In this document: one piece after another, positions 1 through 11,687 of the stretch
How positions within the stretch are numbered: the stretch's first letter is position 1
Layout of the letters: the number at the start of each line of letters is the position of its first letter
Origin: Hyaloscypha bicolor E
Taxonomy: Eukaryota; Ascomycota; Leotiomycetes; Helotiales; Hyaloscyphaceae
NCBI RefSeq assembly: GCF_002865645.1
Contig: NW_020194575.1
Span: forward strand, 1,449,381-1,513,380
Direction of reading: 5' to 3'
DNA: 64,000 bases
The notes under the pieces: generated by a model
Databases searched by the model: none
The model's input: only the letters and a program-made list of their open reading frames with translations
What the model was told of the DNA's origin: nothing
Program-made: the position numbers and the translations under genes

Positions 1-894
1 ATGGCGAACGAGGCCGTTGGGCATTTTGATCTCGCATTTGCTGCACCATGGCCAATGTGTCTTCAACGACTTTACCGTGGGCGGCTAGTATCGCTTGTAC
101 TGAAACTTGAGAAGACGAAATGACTTCACGCAGCTCTAGGTGAATTCCGCTAAAGGTCAATTGATCAGTCACGCCTTCAGTCAACACCATATCATGATAG
201 TGCGTACGTGTTTGCCAACGTTAAATGCGAAACAAGAGACGCTCGTGCCTCACGAAGCGAGTCCCTATATTTCACCACTTCCTTCTCGTAACATAACCAC
301 GCCAACCTCGAGACTCTTGCTTGAGGCACCTGGAAGGTAGGTTCTGTATCATCTTTGAGGTTTGGGGAATTAGACTTTCGATCTGCAACTTCTTTTTTCG
401 AGAACAGCTTCTGCGTGATGAAGTGGAGAAATTCCTTGAAGGTCTTGGTCGCACGAAGAAGGGATTGTTGAACGGCGGGTTGTGAGCTTAATGCTCCATT
501 CTTATTGAGTGCCTCCAGAAGGACGTGAAAATCTGAGGCCTATGGCATTTTAATTAGCCAACTTGAGAACATCACCTCGCCACAACGGCAGTTACGTCGG
601 AACGAATGGAATGCCTCCGACTGCGCCAAACTGCAGGTATCCGATCGCAATATCCAGCGCTGTATAGCACACAAATTATCCCACCTGCCGAGATTCCTCA
701 CCAGCAACTGCAACCGGGACAGGTGACGGTCGGGGGAGCGAGCAGACACCGGAAATCAATCTCACCTCATTCAAAAGATCCAGCACCAGGCTTTCCGCGC
801 CGAGCGACCTCCGGATGTTTTCCAAGTATTCTTTCGCTGTCTTGATCGTTTTGATCAGGGCAATTACGTTGACAGTGATGGATAGAGGATCCAT
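1..894 (-). CDS. Fungal NLR-type N-terminal domain protein (5' part, runs off left edge)
   Basis: Three exons on the minus strand: 894-766, 539-208 and 149-1, with introns 765-540 (GTGAGA..TAG) and 207-150 (GTACGC..TAG). Phases agree, and the frame is still open at base 1, so the 3' part lies outside the window. The start MDPLSITVNVIALIKTIK is typical of the Fungal_N / helo-like N-terminal domain found at the head of fungal NLR and ankyrin-repeat proteins. In that family it acts as a signalling or oligomerisation module in non-self recognition and cell death. The visible ~170 residues are mostly amphipathic helices (for example LLNEASDFHVLLEALNKNG, then LREVISSSQVSVQAILAAHG). No NACHT or repeat domain is visible because the gene is cut. 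Domain assignment is by eye; the effector and sensor domains are unknown. Confidence 0.6.
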
Positions 895-2469
895 ATTGGA
901 GGATCGCGCATTGCACGTCTCGTCTGTAGGATGAACGGCGTCTGGAGAAGACGCAGTGTGAACCCACTGAGGGACGGCTGCTCTGCCTTATCTAGTCTCA
1001 TACAGATGTGGCCGAGAAGAAGGCTGCCTGCAAAACTGCACCTGCTTCCATAAAAAGCCGCAGCAACTCAAGCTGCCAGGTTAAGTAAATCAACTAATGA
1101 TATGATATCAGATCTTGGACGCTATAGCCTGTAGGTATAGAAGCCCAGCGCGGGCTGACCTCTGCCGTGTGTCTCTGCCTAGAGATGAAAGGCAGACTCA
1201 CTTGAGATATTTATTTTCACAGCGCCCCACTCAACCGGCACATGCAAGAAGCGTTCACTGCTCGACCGCCGATACCATAATTTCACCACAACAACGGCAT
1301 AAAACAAAGGTTTTGAGCTTACATTCGTTATCAGCGACCTAAAAATAGTAATTTGACAAGTTTTTAGAATTCTCTAAGAACTTTGAGAAAATCTCGAATT
1401 TTTGTTGTTCCGACAGGGGTAAAATCAGCCCGTAGGTAGCCGTAGCCAACCTCTTCGGCAACGCAACCCCACACGATTTCGTGGGTACCGAATCCCACAA
1501 CTCCAGAAACTTCGAACATCTTGCAGAGTTGTCTGATCGCCACTTCGCCTTGCGTTTGGGCAGCTCATTCATCTAAAATAAAGGGCATGGTAACCCTACA
1601 TTTCTGTGGATATCCTATCAGAAATGGAGGAAGTTTGGTTGACTTATACTTGGTTCCGTCGCACCAGAAATGCTAGTGGATACCGCTTGGTATCAATGGT
1701 CGGAAGCAAGAAATTCGTGGAAACGTATAACAAGTGGTTTGGGTTGACCTCGTAGCCCGGAGTATTTGGAAAGGGAGGAAGATGGCATCGAAGATTACTA
1801 AAAACTTGTTCACTGGAAGGAGGAAGCGAAGATCGTTGGCTAGCCTACAAGGCGCTCCTCGACGTCCATTTTGTGTAACTGCTACAGTTATACTGAGTCT
1901 TAGTTATTGTAAATACTTTCAAACGAATAGGAGTTATTAAAGGAAGTAAAATATATAAATTAGTTTCATATATAATAATAGAGATAAGACCTATATTAAA
2001 TAATAGAAAATTACCCTCTTTAAATAAAACGCCTAATTACTATAAGTAATAGCCAGTAGTATAATAGATTCATTTTTTATAAAAGAGTTTATTTAAGATC
2101 CTTAAGAGCTCATTTAAGTTTCTTTAGATTAACTACTAAAACCTATTAAAATAATATAGTAAGGACCTAAGCACATATATTTTCATATTGGACAAGTCTT
2201 TAAGACGCGAATACTATAAGTGAGTAGTGGGTACTCTCTGACACTATGTAAGGAGCTTAGGCGGCTGAGGTGAGCTGGGCGAGTCGAGGGTAATTAGTGC
2301 CTGAGTAGAAGCGTCTATGCTTACCAACCGAACCTGGAAGAAAGACTGAGGGATTAGAGTGCGATTACTAAAAGAGTGTTCTTCATAAACCAAAATATGC
2401 TGTAATACAAAACTTGACCCCCTTATAACCGCATCTTTATCCCAATCACCTATCATTCCCAATGGGAAC
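895..2469. other. Intergenic, no gene recognised
   Basis: No convincing coding frame. Bases 895-1110 are the likely promoter of the leftward NLR-type gene. About 1930-2240 is a small AT-rich patch resembling RIP-affected DNA, possibly a transposon scrap, but no repeat ends are visible. The 1339-1572 minus-strand frame has no recognisable domain. Confidence 0.5.
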
Positions 2470-4550
2470 TTAGTGGGTGTGCTCTAGTTCAACCTTTGCT
2501 CCTTTCTTGTGAGAATCGTGATCATACACATTTCCATGGGCATAGATTGCCTCGTTCAGTCGCTGATAAAGCACGACCCTATTTCCAATTTCTGCACTGC
2601 CCCCAACCTCCTCTTGGTCTATAAAAGACCACCCTGCCCTCTCAAACTTCCCCACAAGCAATTTTCTTAGTCCCACAAATCGAATTCCCACCCCCTCGCC
2701 TGCGTAAGTCCGCAACTCGGTTTTCATAGCCTTCAACGCCTCAATCCCGGTGGCGTCAACGTACCTCACTCCCTGAAAATCCAATACCACAGCTCGGATT
2801 TGGGGCAAGTATTCCTCATCGCGGGGTTGAATTCTCGCCTTCTGTCTGAGGAACTTGACACGTTTAGCACCAAGTTCATTCCAAAGGCGATCCGGATTCC
2901 CGGACGCCGAATCCGAGAAGGGGGGGGGGGCTCCAAGATTCCACGTCTGCACCGCATCAAGAATTGACTCTTTGGCCCTTGAAGCATTGACGAAGATAAT
3001 TGGGTAGTCAAACCGCACGATTTGCGTTCCCATCTGAACATGTTGTCTGCCATAACCACCCTCAAGCTGCGGATACACTTCCGTGAAGTTCTTGCTCGTG
3101 ACCGTCGTCCCCTTGCTGAAGACAGTCTGCAGAACACTGACAGCAACCATGAACGCAGTTGCTGACTCGATCCCAAACTCAGCAGATACAAAGAGCGTAA
3201 CCCAAAACGCGATCTGAGAAGCAACGAAGTCCGTGAAAGAGGTTTTCCAAAAGGAGATAAAGACCGAGGGTGAAACGACAATCTGCCACACAGCTACGAT
3301 GATCACCGCACTTAGCGTCGCTTTCGGGATCCAAAACAGCGCGTTGGTGAGGAAGTAGATGGACGCTAGCACTGCAGCCGACGTGACTATTCCGGACAAA
3401 GGGGACTTGACGCCCGATTCTGAGCTGACCGCTGTGCGGGATGCGGCACCGCCGACGGCCATACCGCCGAAGAAGCTATTGGCGAGGTTTGCGACACCGA
3501 GAAAGGTCAACTCTTGGTTGGCTGAAATTGTGTAGTGGTTCTTGCGGCCGAAGGACTTGGCAATTGCAATGTGTTCGAGAGAGGCGGCGAGGAAGACAGC
3601 GACACTGGGCGCGAAGACTCTTTTGACCAGTGCTAGGTCAGGTGTCTTAGGGGGAATCAAACCAGACGGGATTTTTCCTGTTAAGTCGAAGAGTGGTGTT
3701 TTGAGGTTTCGGTTAAGGAAAAAGCTGGTAATTGTGAATAGGATGATGATGAGGGCATTTCTGCCGATAGAGATGATCCAAACTGCTTTGTTCTTTTTTC
3801 CCAGACGTTGACCCAACACTTGTAGCATGACGAGGAGAACCATGCTGCCCAAGCCGACGGCCAATGTGACTGGCTTCGTCAGGGGGAGTTTGGCGAAAAT
3901 GTCGTGGATTTGGTTGGCAGTTCCTGTCCCGACGCCGGTTTCACCAAAGATGGCAGGTGCTTGCCCAAGTATGATTGTAATGGCTGCAGCTGAGATGAAG
4001 CCCGTGAGGACGGGAAGGGAAACAAATTCCAGCAGAAAGCCCAGGTTCAGCATTCCCATGATGAAGCAGTATATCCCAACTGAGAAGGAGATAGCCACGG
4101 CAATTGCAGTTGGTGTGAACCCCTCTGAGGAAACTTCCTTAATGATCTGTGCCGTTAGGAGGCCGATAATAGAAGTAGGACCAGTATTGATATCTGAAAA
4201 ACTGTTAACGACGCTCTATATGCGATGCTGGGAGGCTCACCCTTTGATGTTCCCATGATAAAGTACAACCCAGATGGCAGCCAACTAGCAAGAAGTCCAT
4301 CTTGAAGTGGAATACCAGCAATCTTTGCGTAGGCCAACGCTTGCGGAACCAGAATAACTCCCACCGTCAAGCCAGCAATGAGATCATTGATTATCCAGCT
4401 AGGAGAATAGTTCCCGATCCATTGAACGACAGGAACCTTTTGGATGAGATACCGCCCAGTGGCACCGGGGAGAGCGCGGGTTCCGTCCAGCAGGTACCCT
4501 TTGATCCGGCGATAGTTTTCGTCTTGAGACAAGTTGAAAGCAAGCTTCAT
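2470..4550 (-). CDS. SulP-family sulfate permease with STAS domain
   Basis: Two exons, 4550-4241 and 4193-2470, with a 47-nt intron (GTGAGC..CAG) give 677 residues, a normal length for fungal sulfate permeases. An upstream in-frame ATG at 4619 exists, but the start at 4550 (MKLAFNLSQDEN) fits better. The SulP signature region reads GTSKDINTGPTSIIG across the exon junction, which confirms the intron. Multiple hydrophobic membrane segments follow, then a C-terminal STAS domain from about residue 470 with VVLDFQGVRYVDATG near residue 571. The family carries sulfate or other anions across the plasma membrane, coupled to protons in fungi. A run of G on the plus strand near 2918-2928 encodes a proline stretch between membrane core and STAS and may vary in length. 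No stop or frameshift is seen. Closest functional subgroup (SUL1/2 versus other SulP) is not decided. Confidence 0.88.
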
Positions 4551-6789
4551 AATTGCCGAGAGGGAGGTATTGACCAAAAAAAAAGATATTTGGAATGCGC
4601 GGGTGATGAAAGTACACAAAAAAACTCTTGCCAGTTATGGGTTTTGTTGAAATCTTGAAGTTGGTGGGAACGGCATCTTATTACATTTATTTTGATTGAC
4701 ACTTTCCATCCTTTGAATAGATTCTAGGGTGAAGATTCACCGCTTGCGCCTCCTCTTCAGCTCATGAAGCAGCTATAAATGCTAATTATATCTCAGAGAA
4801 GATAATCGGGCCGTCTTGAGGTATATCGACTGGATTGTATGAACAGATCTAGCTGAAAGGTGTATTTGAGCTGCTGGAAAACCATCTAAACGACGAGGGC
4901 CGGTGTTTCACAGGCAGAGATTCAAGTCAAAGCACGGCGCTAAGCACATGAAGTGCAGGAATATACAGGACGAAATGGCGAAAGTTAAGAATAGCTGAAC
5001 CACCAACGTGAAACCTAATAGAGGTGTTTTAAGGTTCAGTATAAACAGATCCATCTCTGGGGGTCAAAGAGTTACAAATTGTATTTTGCAATTGTGAACG
5101 GCAGAGAAAATCAAAGAGATGCTACTATCTGCGTTGCCGCTGCTTTCAACTGAACATAACTTCTACACATCCTGAAAGATGCAGAAAGGGATAATTCCCA
5201 GTGAGAAGTCTTTTGACCTATCAAAGGCGTCTCCACACTACCCCACGATGATCGCCTCTGAATTTGTAAAGATTTGCCTAGCAAAAACCTTCGACAGTAG
5301 TCAATCCCGCATTGATCAACCCAAACTCTAAACCGTCTGATCTTTCGACCCAATGAGGCTTGTTTCTTGTCCATATGCCGAGGCATTGCCGGCCTCAGTT
5401 TTTCGTTTCAAACGATCACCTTCCAATTTGGGAAATATATCACCGAAAGAGGCAGCAGGGGAAATGTTCTGGACCCCGACTGGGAAACGAGAAGTGAGGT
5501 TAGATCCTTGGCTCAGGGAGCATCCTCTGATGATTGACCTAGGGGTCCGGTGGGTGTAACATGCCCACCTCTCTGCCCAATATCAGCAATTACTACCGGC
5601 CCTGTGTTACAAACGAAGGCTGTGGAGAAAGCATTGGTCTTGGAAGTTGGAAAAAGTGGGGGAAATCTCGAATCAGCCTGTGAAGCCCGGCCACAACTGA
5701 GACCCCCATCATCGATTTTTGCAGATTTTGAAACATAACATGCTTATCGGACGGAATTAATACCACGTTAGGCAACCACAATGGCATTTTCCGCTACACG
5801 TAGCAATGGACGGAAGCCACAATCAGTATTTATCTTGGTGAGCTGATCTTTGCTACGTTTCATCATGGCAAAATTGTCTCACCGCCTTCCTGACTTGCGA
5901 TCTCGCTTATTTCAGGGGCTTCCAAACCATGGGTATCCAACAAAACCACGAAGCAACACATCCAAATGAAGATAATGGGTGTGTTGAGGCGGGGACTAAG
6001 TTTAAAACTTTACTGCTATGAGCTCAGATCAGAACGTGTGGGTCAAAGGCAATGTAACAAGGCACAGTCTCACATCCCAATCTCAAAATGTTCCCGCGCC
6101 TATAGCAATCCGAACACTTGAAAGCAATCACCCATCCCGAGTAATTGAAGGCTGTAGTTTTGGATACTTGAATATGTGAAGATTACAAGGAGGTTCTGAA
6201 TTATCTGAAGTGAGTGAGTTTAGGAAGAAACAAAATCTGTTGCAAAATTTGAAATGTTGTCATTCAAATAAGCGAGGTGTTTCTCGAGAGTGAGAAAGTA
6301 TGGCCCAGTGTTCGGAGGCTCTCTCCACAAAGAGTAAGTGATGAAACTTGGGTCACGATGAGAATGTATTAAGAGGTAGAAATGCCTCCCGAGATTCATA
6401 CAAACCAAAGAATGAGATTATAAGGTTTTGAGGAAACTTATGGTTGTATCTGTAATATGGATGTTCCAAAAACAAAACAGTTATCTATACTCAGACATCA
6501 AATGCCCCATATCCTACAAAGATTTATCCGCATACTCAGGATTCTCACTGCTACTGCTCTCACTATCTCTCGGCTTGCTATGCCTTCTCTCTATCTTACT
6601 CGTATTATCAACAGATGTAAACGAGCCTTAAGTCTTCACTTTGATCTAGGCTCCATTAACCCTAGTCCTAACCTCCATATTCCCTTTCGCATTATCCGCA
6701 CCCATCCTGTCCCTTCGATGCAACCACCAAGTAGGCCTAGCAATCAAACCACCCTTGCCAGCCCGACTCGAGCTACTCGTTCCTAACTA
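4551..6789. other. Intergenic, no gene recognised
   Basis: About 2.2 kb between the sulfate permease promoter and the phosphate-transporter relic. Only short overlapping frames on both strands, none with a known domain. Nothing repeated or structured was noticed. Confidence 0.45.
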
Positions 6790-8455
6790 CACCTTACCAA
6801 CCAGAATCTCAAGCGTTTGGCGTTTTGTCTCAGGAATCACGAACAATAGTAGGGTCCTAAGGAACACCGTTGCTGCAAATATCTGCCTCATGTGCCCTAG
6901 AAACGGACCGCATGCGCTCCCTTATATCCGGCTCTAACCCCCTTCGTAAGTAGCGGCTTCGAGAGGACCTGGATATTCACCGCCCCGAGTTTCCCAGGCG
7001 CGGCACTCAACCGGTAGCATGTGTGTAAGGAGAAGCAAACGGAGGCAAAAGACGTCTCTCTTCCTATCTAAGCTCGAAGCCCTAAATGGCTTCGGCTGAC
7101 TAACTGGCTAGCCGGTTCCTTCCCTGGTGGCGTCACCACCCCCACACGTCACCCAACAATGTGCTTCTATATCGTGTCGGGAAGCATTCAGCTGGGACTA
7201 CGAACATTTTGGCGTTGGGGCCGAAGTTGAAAAATAGCTGCGCGAGGATGTAGAATACGATGAGGGAGATCTTGTCAAAAGTGCCGTATCCGAAGCCGAT
7301 GGTCAAGAGGATGACTGTAAGGTTAGCGAAGTCCCTGATTTGGATGAATCTTCTGCCGAAGGCGTCCACGGTCAAAGCGCTAGGGAGATATACTGGCATT
7401 CCGCTGGCGCAGGCGAGGATCAGATTCCCGAGAGAGGTGGCTAGGAGGCCACTTGGGACCGGATTTGGTATTCGAAACCGAGGCAATCGGCGGAGTCTCA
7501 TTGGAAGGCATCGATTTGCTCGAGTACCACCTTCGCACCTAAGAAGATTCCGATATCTGCATTGGTTTTTTTCACTTTCACATATAGGCTCACGTCGAAT
7601 GTAAAGCGAGGCGTCTCTGAAATAGTAAGTCTGGAACAGAGTGAAAATGTACCTGGAAGGATACCGAAGCCGATGGCAACGCGCCAGGACCGATCGGCTG
7701 CAAGTTGACATTGCCCAGTACAATCTGGAATAGTAAGAGTAGTTGAGAACGGCCTGCTGAAGGCCGCTGCAGTTGCCAAGGCGACTATTGCAGCGGCTAG
7801 TTGCCCAAAGCTTGCATACAGAAGACTGCAGCCATCATGCGACCTTTCCACCGTATAGGCATGAATCTGATCTAATAATCAGTATTGTCCCTAAGCAGGA
7901 GACTCTCCAAAGTCTATACCACATCGAGAGAGAAGGAAAGCTTACTTGGCAGTAATGACAACTGACATTGGACAGCCCTCTCCAAGACCTAGACCCACAA
8001 CTACCCTCCCAAAGATCTACAGCCACGACGTCGCGATAACGGGGCTAGCCTGCTAAGACTCTGGGATAGAGTAGCAAAGGTCAAAATGATAAGCTCCAGC
8101 CGATATATTCTCTTCCAACGAGAACATCTGCCGACCATCCGAACACGACCCGCTTGACCAGAGCTCCTCCTAAAGTGGCGCCTTTAATTGAAGATTGCAG
8201 GTATACAGTATCACCCCAACATTCTCTTGTTAGAACGCTATCCCAATCATCTGGACAGTGAAGTTGATAGCAAAGAAGTCATAGCTGTCAGCGAAGAAGC
8301 CGCTCCCGCAACGGCGACAGATCGGACATAATACCACCCGGGCGGCACTCTGTCAATTTCGGCCAGGGTTAAGGGTCGCCGTTGGTTTGGATAAATGAAG
8401 TGATCAAAATCACTACGTAAGTTGTTGGAAGCTGCATTGCCGCAAGGTGTGCATT
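6790..8455 (-). pseudogene. PHO84-like inorganic phosphate transporter relic (MFS)
   Basis: Pieces of one high-affinity phosphate:proton symporter lie in order on the minus strand in different frames. N-terminal RRPLTLAEIDRVP is near 8360, followed by VRSVAVAGA. A one-base shift then leads to GFFADSYDFFAINFTVQMIG, ending in a stop near 8230. IFGR, then GLGLGEGCPMSVVITAK, lies near 7950, followed by a plausible GTAAGC..CAG intron. Next come RWKGRMMAA, then RLTISETPRFTFDV near 7610, and FNFGPNAKMFVVPAECFPTR near 7180. A C-terminal piece with SAAPGKLGA near 7010 and FVIPETKRQTLEILVG near 6800 completes the order. About 150 bp of unrelated sequence separates the last two parts. Working relatives import phosphate at the plasma membrane under starvation. 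At least one stop, several frame changes and the interruption make a working product unlikely. GC content is ordinary, so decay is by point mutation and indels rather than heavy RIP. Confidence 0.8.
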
Positions 8456-9112
8456 ATACACTCAAGTCCATTTCGAAGTCGACGTCCAACAGGGTCAACG
8501 TTGGGCCGGAGTGGCGAGCTGTATCGAGAAGCTGCGGTTTGATCTTGGTAACTCACTCATCTCTTCTCTTGTAAGGCAGGTGTAGCATAAGTGGACGGCG
8601 GTGAGAGTTAGCTAAGATGATGCCTATTGCACTTGCTAAGAGATAGACTTCCAGTAGACCTCGTGGGGCCTGTGCAAAAAGCTCCGGATCGCCTGGAACT
8701 GAAGCACCGTTTAAAACAGACATGGAAAGGCTTGAGAAGGCTTCGAGTCCCCGGATCATTATCGAGCGGGATGTTTTGAAATTTCAACCCGAATCTTCCC
8801 TACCGTGGCTGATTACTCAAATGTGATCATTTGTATCAACGATAACATGCAACACCCGCAAAAATCTCATCGAAGAATACCCTCCTCTTTATCGAGGAGC
8901 TCGTCTTTGATTCGACCAATGTGCTGATAGTCAGCACGTGGAGAACTGGAGGTGAAGTTATGCTAATAGGCGAGGCGCTTTTCAGCCCTGATTGTGGCTG
9001 GAATGCAAGGGCAGTTGCAGCCCGACTTCACTGATGACTTCTCTTTCCGTTGTCAAGGTAGGGAAAGTGGGTTTTCCTTGACTTTATATCGCACTCTGAA
9101 CTCCATAACTTG
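8456..9112. other. Intergenic with one unrecognised minus-strand frame
   Basis: Frame 8759-8553 (minus) reads as plausible protein (LNGASVPGDPELFAQAPRG) but has no domain I recognise. It may be a fragment of another decayed gene upstream of the phosphate-transporter relic. Confidence 0.3.
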
Positions 9113-9124
9113 CAGTGTGTCAAA
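9113..9124 (+). repeat. Left terminal inverted repeat, copy A
   Basis: CAGTGTGTCAAA; exact reverse complement of 10064-10075 and identical to the left TIR of copy B at 54092-54103. Confidence 0.9.
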
Positions 9125-9172
9125 AAAAAATCAAGGCTAATTAATTATAATTAACTATAGTTAATTATAGTC

Positions 9173-9217
9173 GATTATGATTTGATTCAGCAAATTTTGA
9201 CTTGATTTGATTTGATT
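9173..9217. repeat. Subterminal direct repeat, copy A (partner 9989-10033)
   Basis: About 45 bp beginning GATTATGATTTGATT, near-identical at both ends of the element and in the same orientation. Copy B has a different but equally placed direct repeat (54168-54216 and 61621-61668), so the architecture is shared. These could be transposase-binding arrays (inference). Confidence 0.75.
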
Positions 9218-10063
9218 ATGATTATAATTAATTATAATCAACTATAATCATCACGTGATACTAAGAAAACTTGAATTTCTCAAGTAACTTAAAAGATTAT
9301 TAATAATTAACGGCTATATTAATAAGTTATAAACAAAACTTATAGAATATATATAAGAGTATAAAGTTAGTCTAAATCAGGTATAAAAAACTGCATATCT
9401 TTCTTAGAAACCTCTTTATCTTTTTTATTCTTATTTATCCTTTTTTATTTCTCTCTATTTTGAGGGATATTAAGGTTAATTAAAGATTATTGAGACATTT
9501 TCGAATATATTGAGTAAAAATAAGTAAGTTTATAGTCGAAAGCTTCTTAATTAGAGCTATAATTGTTGAGATATTTATATATAAAGTAAAGGGGGAAGAA
9601 AGCAACCTGAGGAAAATCACTTATTTATATGTAAATCCTCTAGAATATAGAAGATTATTTAATAAGCGTCTAATTAGATATAACCCTCTAATTTTAAAGT
9701 ATCTATTTGTAAGAGAGCCTATTTTTAGCTAATTTATTTATAATAATAAGATTTATAAGGTGGCGAAGAATTACTAGAAAATCGAGAAGGTTTTAGCGCC
9801 TTCGGCTCGCGCCGCTTCGCTTACCAAGCAGCGCGATACCCGATTTAGTAAGGAGCGCCTTAAGCGATACCGGATACGGACTAGCCTAAGCCTAATTTTA
9901 GCATTATCTCGCTTTCGAACCTCCGAGCGCACGTGCACGCTCACGTGACTAAATAATTAACTATAATCAACTATAGTTGATTATAGTTGATTATGATTTG
10001 ATTAAGTAGATTTTGACTTGATTTGATTTGATTCAGAGGCTATAATCAAATCAAACTAAATCA

Positions 10064-10075
10064 TTTGACACACTG
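10064..10075 (-). repeat. Right terminal inverted repeat, copy A
   Basis: TTTGACACACTG; same word closes copy B at 61680-61691. Confidence 0.9.
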
Positions 10076-10376
10076 TCCATAAGGGGCAGGTAAGCGAAGC
10101 GAAGGAAGGCGAATCAACCGACTATTAAAAAGTTAGGACCAAATGCTGTTCAGAAATGGCTAGATTCGTAGCAGAACGGGAAGATTTCGTGGGATCGCTA
10201 TTTGCACCAGGCAAAACCTGCACGTGTAGGCCTGAAACATTTCTCTATTCGAGTACGCTCTGTGTCTCCCGATGTCAGAGTTATCTCAAACCTTCCTGAT
10301 AGCAATCCCTGATCATCGGGTAATGCAAGATCTTATGCCATAATTCTTCTACTACTATTGCTTCCACCTCCAGGTC

Positions 10377-11330
10377 TTAACCGACAAGCTCCAAAACTTC
10401 CACCTCCATCTTCAAGCCCTTTTCTTCCTTCCACTCGTTGACCCGACGGAGCAATGATATTCCATAGGGATCCTCCTCGTTTCTCTTCCCAAGCTTGAGT
10501 CCACCACTTCCACCATCTGGGCGGTTACCAGTGCGTACAACCTGCAACTTCTCCAGGCATACCATCTTCTCAACCATCTTCTTGAAATCGTCCTTTGTAT
10601 TATCCCAGCGAAAACCTGGGCACATCTCGCATGATGCAACCGATCCGTTATCTGCAGAGAACGGCCAGTCGGTCCACAACGTATCAGAGACAGCGAGCAC
10701 CTTAAGATTTCGTCGCAGGCGGGTACCGTGAAGAAATGGATGTCCCAGCGGTGGCAGTACATTGTCGACATATGGGTCGTAGTCCTCCCCATCATAAGGC
10801 GAGTGTGACTCGGCATTGGTATCAAGGAAGACCGAATCGATATCGTAATTGAACCAACGAGCTTCGGCCGCATCGTCCATCAGCCTAACCAACTCGTACC
10901 CGGTAGTTTCCTTCCCTGCTTCTGCTCTGGATTCCTGGCAGATGAAGCGGTTCGGCATGTTGGCGGCTGGTGAAGACATGAAGCGCCACGCAGCGCGGTA
11001 TTGACGGCCGTGCATGTAGGTACGTCTCCGATGGCTCTCAAGGGTGATGTCGTAGATCACTTGGAGGATTTGTGGTCGGAGGTTCGCCTTCCAGATCTTT
11101 AGACGTATCTCGGTGGGAAAGAAGGGAAATAGGGGGAATTTTCCATGAGGGCCGAGTACAATGTGCGCTCGTTCGACAAGTGCCGTCGGTGTGGCAACAG
11201 TGGAGAATGGTAGAGGAGGCGTTACTGCTTCGGCTTGAGGGAATATCGCGAAGGGGGAGGATTGAGACTCCGGCATTTCGTTGTACGTGTCCACGTCCTC
11301 TATTGGCTGTGGAGATCGGGGAGAAGACAT
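10377..11330 (-). CDS. 2EXR domain protein (F-box-like), 317 aa
   Basis: Single intact exon of 317 residues. After a proline/serine-rich N-terminus of about 60 residues comes FPLFPFFPTEIRLKIWKANL, the hallmark of the fungal 2EXR domain (P-x-E-hR-x-hIW). Downstream conserved-type segments follow: RFICQESRAEA near residue 133, and FNYDIDSVFLDTN near 165. The last ~90 residues include a region with two cysteines (CEMCPGFRW) and a charged tail. The family is greatly expanded in Pezizomycotina and its molecular role is unknown; by resemblance to F-box proteins it may bind partners. The neighbouring TIR element ends 301 bp downstream of the stop. Intactness is clear; function is not. Confidence 0.75.
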   Translation of the reverse strand: MSSPRSPQPIEDVDTYNEMPESQSSPFAIFPQAEAVTPPLPFSTVATPTALVERAHIVLGPHGKFPLFPFFPTEIRLKIWKANLRPQILQVIYDITLESHRRRTYMHGRQYRAAWRFMSSPAANMPNRFICQESRAEAGKETTGYELVRLMDDAAEARWFNYDIDSVFLDTNAESHSPYDGEDYDPYVDNVLPPLGHPFLHGTRLRRNLKVLAVSDTLWTDWPFSADNGSVASCEMCPGFRWDNTKDDFKKMVEKMVCLEKLQVVRTGNRPDGGSGGLKLGKRNEEDPYGISLLRRVNEWKEEKGLKMEVEVLELVG

Positions 11331-11687
11331 CTCTGCCGTTGGTGGTTATTCGATATGGAATGGAATAATCGACTGAGGGTGCTCGCGACGGTTGTTGGAA
11401 AGAAAAGATACCGCGCTGGCGGGATGGCGTTACGTGTTAGTCGGTCGAAGCTTCATATGCCATTCAAGAGGTATGTATGAAGAGACCGACTCACCTTGGG
11501 AAGCAGGATGGCGCGACCCCTTTTCGCCTAAAATGAAAACAAACAAAGAAGCTGGACTAACGTCACAATGCTGCGCCCCCCCCCACCATGTTTGCAGCAG
11601 TGACCAAACGATTTAAATACCATCTTTTCAGCGACATACAATTTTGCGATCTCAGGCCATGTGGACATCGAAGTTTTTGGTAACAAA
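11331..11687. other. Intergenic: 2EXR promoter and 3' side of the epimerase gene
   Basis: Lies upstream of the 2EXR start and downstream of the epimerase stop. A C run at about 11577-11585 is the only compositional oddity. Confidence 0.4.

Larger units (their letters stand above)
9113..10075. mobile_element. Non-autonomous TIR element (hAT-like), copy A, 963 bp
   Basis: Bounded by perfect 12-bp terminal inverted repeats, CAGTGTGTCAAA at 9113-9124 and TTTGACACACTG at 10064-10075. Inside each end lies AT-rich subterminal DNA built from ATAGTTGATTATGATTTGATT-like words, including a ~45-bp segment repeated in direct orientation (9173-9217 and 9989-10033). A CACGTGA word closes each subterminal zone (about 9252 and 9943). 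No transposase frame is present. Ends starting CAGTG fit hAT superfamily elements. The flanks share TCCATAA (9102-9108 and 10076-10082), but the left copy is 4 bp away from the TIR, so the target duplication is imperfect. The same TIR bounds the second copy at 54092-61691. Confidence 0.82.

Noticed and set aside
1339..1572. 77-codon minus-strand frame
   Set aside because: No domain, AT-rich start and no splice partners found.
9113..10075. Treating copy A as a gene-bearing autonomous transposon
   Set aside because: Interior is too short and contains no transposase-like frame.
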